A stretch of DNA of 64,000 nt from Bacillaceae bacterium JMAK1 (lineage in GTDB: Bacteria > Bacillota > Bacilli > Bacillales > Marinococcaceae): contig JIBW01000008.1 in NCBI GenBank assembly GCA_012970285.1, positions 1-64,000 on the forward strand. Direction: 5' to 3'. Shown piece after piece: positions 61,529-64,000 of this stretch (the stretch's first letter is position 1; every line of letters starts with the position of its first letter). Below the pieces are notes generated by a model. The model saw nothing but the letters and a program-made list of their open reading frames with translations, was not told the DNA's origin and searched no databases. The position numbers were made by a program, and so were the translations under genes.

Positions 61529-62260
61529 ATGAAAAAACGAATGAAGTTCGCTTGGATGTTAGTTATACTTTTTGCAGGTGTGATGGCTTACAGTATGTAT
61601 GCCCTTTTTTCTAACGAAGATACGTCAACACTCGAAATGCCTTTAAGTGGAAGTGTAATTATATTAGACGCAGGTCATGGTGGTGTTGATGGAGGCTCAG
61701 TGGCAAAGAGCGGTACGTTAGAAAAGGATGTAGCACTCGATATTTCTTTGAAGTTAAGGGATTACTTGCAAGCTTCTGGGGCGCTCGTTTATATGACGAG
61801 AGAAGGTGATTCTGATCTTGCTCAAGAAGGCACGAGAGGTTTATCAAATCGGAAGACTGAAGATTTGAAAAAGCGATTAGAAATGATTAATACGTCGAAT
61901 GCCGATTATTATATTTCACTTCATCTAAATGCGACGCCATCTTCTAAATGGCGAGGCGCCCAAACGTTTTATAACCGTACATTTGAAGAAGGAAAGCTTA
62001 TGGCAGAAAGTGTTCAAGGTGAAATGGTTCGGCAATTAGAGAATACCAACCGGTCAGCTTTGCCGATTCATAATATTTTCCTTGTGGATCGTGCTGAAAT
62101 TCCTGGAGTGCTTGTTGAGGTCGGATTTTTATCGAACGTCCAAGAAGCGGCTGATCTCGGAACTGAGGAATATCAAGATAAAGTAGCGGCGAGTATCTAT
62201 CAAGGAATGCTACGGTATAAAGTTCCAGAATTAGCAGAAGAGAATGAAGCAGGAAACTAA
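61529..62260 (+). CDS. cwlD: CwlD, spore-cortex N-acetylmuramoyl-L-alanine amidase
   Basis: A 243-residue amidase that acts with PdaA to form muramic-delta-lactam in spore cortex. A basic N-terminus and one membrane helix (about residues 8-27) precede the Amidase_3 domain. Zinc ligands are His50 (DAGHGG) and His132 (SLHLNA), and the catalytic Glu197 is in VEVGFLSN. ATG 61529 lies 7 nt after AAAGGATG. Long upstream reading frames overlap ybaK and are not used. Confidence 0.95.
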   Translation: MKKRMKFAWMLVILFAGVMAYSMYALFSNEDTSTLEMPLSGSVIILDAGHGGVDGGSVAKSGTLEKDVALDISLKLRDYLQASGALVYMTREGDSDLAQEGTRGLSNRKTEDLKKRLEMINTSNADYYISLHLNATPSSKWRGAQTFYNRTFEEGKLMAESVQGEMVRQLENTNRSALPIHNIFLVDRAEIPGVLVEVGFLSNVQEAADLGTEEYQDKVAASIYQGMLRYKVPELAEENEAGN

Positions 62261-62277
62261 AACCAACCTTTCAGGTA

Positions 62278-62286
62278 TGATACAAT
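62278..62286 (+). promoter_or_regulatory. Extended -10 promoter of salA
   Basis: TGATACAAT provides TGn plus TACAAT at 62281-62286; no good -35 is seen. Confidence 0.5.
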
Positions 62287-62321
62287 AGTGTCGGTATACA
62301 CTTGAAGGGAAGGTGTCAGGG

Positions 62322-63377
62322 TTGTTAAACGAAAAAGAAATTATTGAAGTACTTAAACCAATCCAAGATCCGGATTTGAATAAAAGTATTCTCGAAACGG
62401 GCGGAATACGAGAAGTAAAGATTAAAGGTGAAAACGTAAGTTTGAAAATTGCCTTAGCCCAAACAGGTACAGGCGGTCAAATGAAGGTTCAACAAGATAT
62501 CGTTGCAATCGTAAAGAAATTAGGAGCTGACAGTGTTGGCTTGCGTTTTGAACAACTGACTGAAGAAGAACTAGAACAACATCGTGACCCAGAGCAAGAA
62601 GCTAAAAGTGCTGGACTTTTAGATCCAGATAATAAAGTTAAATTTATCGCGGTTGCAAGTGGAAAAGGTGGCGTTGGGAAATCAACAGTGTCCGTAAACC
62701 TTGCTGTATCTCTTGCGCGAGAAGGTAAAAAAGTTGGAATCGTAGACGCAGATATTTACGGTTTTAGTGTTCCGGATATGATGGGAATTGAACAGAGACC
62801 TACCGTTGAAGGAGACAAGATTCATCCTGTTGAGCGTTACGGTGTGAAGGTCATCTCAATGGGCTTCTTTGTTGAGGACAATGCTCCTGTGATTTGGAGA
62901 GGGCCGATGCTTGGAAAGATGCTTACGAACTTCTTTAAAGAAGTCACATGGGGAGACCTAGACTATTTAATTCTAGACTTGCCACCGGGAACTGGTGACG
63001 TTGCATTGGATGTTCATACGATGCTTCCTGAATCGGATGAAATTATCGTAACGACACCACATGCTACGGCTGCATTTGTAGCTGCGCGTGCTGGAGCAAT
63101 GGCAATTAAGAGTAACCACCGAATTCTTGGCGTTGTTGAGAACATGGCTTACTTTGAAAGCCAAGCTACAGGCGAGAAAGAATATGTATTTGGTCAAGGT
63201 GGTGGCGAACGTCTTGCTGAAGAATTAAAGACGAACGTCATCGGACAAGTGCCACTTGGTCAACCGGATATTGACGAGAATGATTTTGCGCCGTCTGTTT
63301 ATGCAGCTGACCATCGAATTGGCGAAATTTATGGAGAGATTGCTCGTAGAGTTATCGATAAGAAGGAATCTCAATAA
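62322..63377 (+). CDS. salA: SalA (Mrp/NBP35 family P-loop ATPase)
   Basis: A 351-residue ATPase. An N-terminal MIP18-like domain (about 1-85) precedes a Mrp domain with deviant Walker A GKGGVGKST (residue 114 onward), DADIYGFSVP and LDLPPGTGDVALDV. The CxxC typical of Fe-S carrier Mrp proteins is not present. In B. subtilis SalA represses scoC. TTG 62322 gives the family length and follows GGGAAGGTG; GTG 62313 is in that site. A bidirectional terminator separates it from gerD. Confidence 0.92.
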   Translation: MLNEKEIIEVLKPIQDPDLNKSILETGGIREVKIKGENVSLKIALAQTGTGGQMKVQQDIVAIVKKLGADSVGLRFEQLTEEELEQHRDPEQEAKSAGLLDPDNKVKFIAVASGKGGVGKSTVSVNLAVSLAREGKKVGIVDADIYGFSVPDMMGIEQRPTVEGDKIHPVERYGVKVISMGFFVEDNAPVIWRGPMLGKMLTNFFKEVTWGDLDYLILDLPPGTGDVALDVHTMLPESDEIIVTTPHATAAFVAARAGAMAIKSNHRILGVVENMAYFESQATGEKEYVFGQGGGERLAEELKTNVIGQVPLGQPDIDENDFAPSVYAADHRIGEIYGEIARRVIDKKESQ

Positions 63378-63420
63378 ATGAAGAAGAGTAAAGTCTGATG
63401 GCTTTACTCTTCTTCATTTT
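63376..63420. terminator. Bidirectional terminator between salA and gerD
   Basis: An 18-bp perfect inverted repeat (63376-63393/63402-63419) with loop TCTGATGG. It overlaps both stop codons. Confidence 0.92.
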
Positions 63421-64000
63421 CATTTGAATTTTTATCTTCTGAGCTTGATTCACTGTTGCTGTCTTCTTCAGAGTCAGAACTACCTTCGCTTTCACTGGCG
63501 ATTTCTTGTAAGGAAGCTTGGAAGCGAGGGTTTTGCATTGATTCTTCAATAACGGTCATGATTTGTTCTCGAAATTCTTTACTTTTCATCAGTTCAAGCG
63601 TTGCTTGTTCCATTTCAGGGTCGTGCATAACGTCCATCATCATCGTTTGATAATCAGGGTCTTTCATGAGGCGTTTTAAAACTTCCTCATTTTTCGTTTG
63701 CATACTGTCGGCTACTTTAACGCCGAACTTAGGATCATCAATGAGCTGCCCCCAATAGGCTTTCCCTTCTTCAGATGTCAATGTATCGTGAATTGTATCT
63801 TGTACGAACGACTGTTCCATGACGAGTGAAGATTGGAATTCTTCTTCTGTAAGAACCTCTCGTAATGCTTGTTTACCCTCTTCTGTCTTAATGACATCAG
63901 CAACCATTCGTTTCGTTTCATCATAATCAGCTTGAGCTTCACCTTGATAAGCGGCGCAACCTGATAAGAGAATTGCCATAGTGAACACAATGAGTACAGA
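63404..64000 (-). CDS. gerD: GerD, spore germination lipoprotein (5' end outside the window)
   Basis: The reading frame enters from the right edge as ...SVLIVFTMAILLSGCAA, so the start lies beyond 64000. At least 198 residues are seen. The lipobox LLSGC implies a lipid anchor on the spore inner membrane, where GerD clusters nutrient receptors. A helical body follows with Met-rich repeats (TMMMDVMHDPEMEQ) and a Ser/Glu/Asn-rich acidic tail. It is convergent with salA. Confidence 0.93.
   Translation of the reverse strand, partial: SVLIVFTMAILLSGCAAYQGEAQADYDETKRMVADVIKTEEGKQALREVLTEEEFQSSLVMEQSFVQDTIHDTLTSEEGKAYWGQLIDDPKFGVKVADSMQTKNEEVLKRLMKDPDYQTMMMDVMHDPEMEQATLELMKSKEFREQIMTVIEESMQNPRFQASLQEIASESEGSSDSEEDSNSESSSEDKNSNENEEE

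Overview
The window is 64 kb of chromosome from a spore-forming, low-to-moderate-GC member of the Bacillaceae. The gene order matches the ctsR-to-gerD segment near the origin in Bacillus subtilis. sigH, cwlD, gerD and a sigma-E-type promoter indicate endospore formation. Clusters of TTG/GTG starts behind strong Shine-Dalgarno (SD) sequences and a Cys T-box also fit this group. The species cannot be named from the sequence.

Layout. (1) 1-270: tRNA-Ile(GAT) and tRNA-Ala(TGC), then a terminator; this is probably the end of an rRNA/tRNA operon that lies to the left. (2) 300-7510: the CtsR heat-shock operon ctsR-mcsA-mcsB-clpC, then radA and disA. (3) 7640-16440: yacL, ispD-ispF, gltX, a Cys T-box with cysE-cysS, mrnC-rlmB-rae1 and sigH. 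(4) 16500-20100: secE-nusG, rplK-rplA and rplJ-rplL, each with its own promoter and a structured leader. (5) 20138-33217: ybxB, rpoB-rpoC, and the str operon ybxF-rpsL-rpsG-fusA-tuf. (6) 33256-48984: a 52-residue membrane peptide gene, then the S10-spc-alpha cluster from rpsJ to rplQ, including secY, adk, map, infA and rpoA. (7) 49000-52331: the energy-coupling-factor genes ecfA1-ecfA2-ecfT, then truA. (8) 52342-55976: an accessory catabolic operon of a short-chain dehydrogenase, an acyl-CoA ligase and a phosphotriesterase-like lactonase, with a promoter and a perfect CcpA cre box. It separates truA from rplM-rpsI, which normally adjoin. (9) 56000-57026: rplM-rpsI with an L13-type leader. (10) 57157-60829: a DUF4352 membrane-anchored protein, and divergent ku and ligD for non-homologous end joining. 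(11) 60955-64000: a near-perfect parS site, ybaK (DUF2521), cwlD, salA/mrp and the 3' part of gerD.

Most of the window is housekeeping information processing. The novelty lies in the accessory insertions (52.3-56 kb and 57.2-60.8 kb), the small membrane peptide before rpsJ, and the RNA leaders. The most system-like candidate is the cre-controlled operon. Its three activities could open a lactone, oxidise the hydroxy acid and activate it to a CoA thioester, parallel in gene content to the rhodococcal qsd gamma-lactone/AHL catabolic genes. Other notable points are the doubled L1-type RNA motif, a hairpin between the nusG SD and its start codon, adenylate kinase with two zinc cysteines replaced by serine, an ill-defined ybxF start lying on a predicted transcription start, and a palindrome that serves both as ybaK terminator and as the -35 region of a sigma-E promoter for cwlD. 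No insertion sequence, prophage, CRISPR array or rRNA gene was seen.
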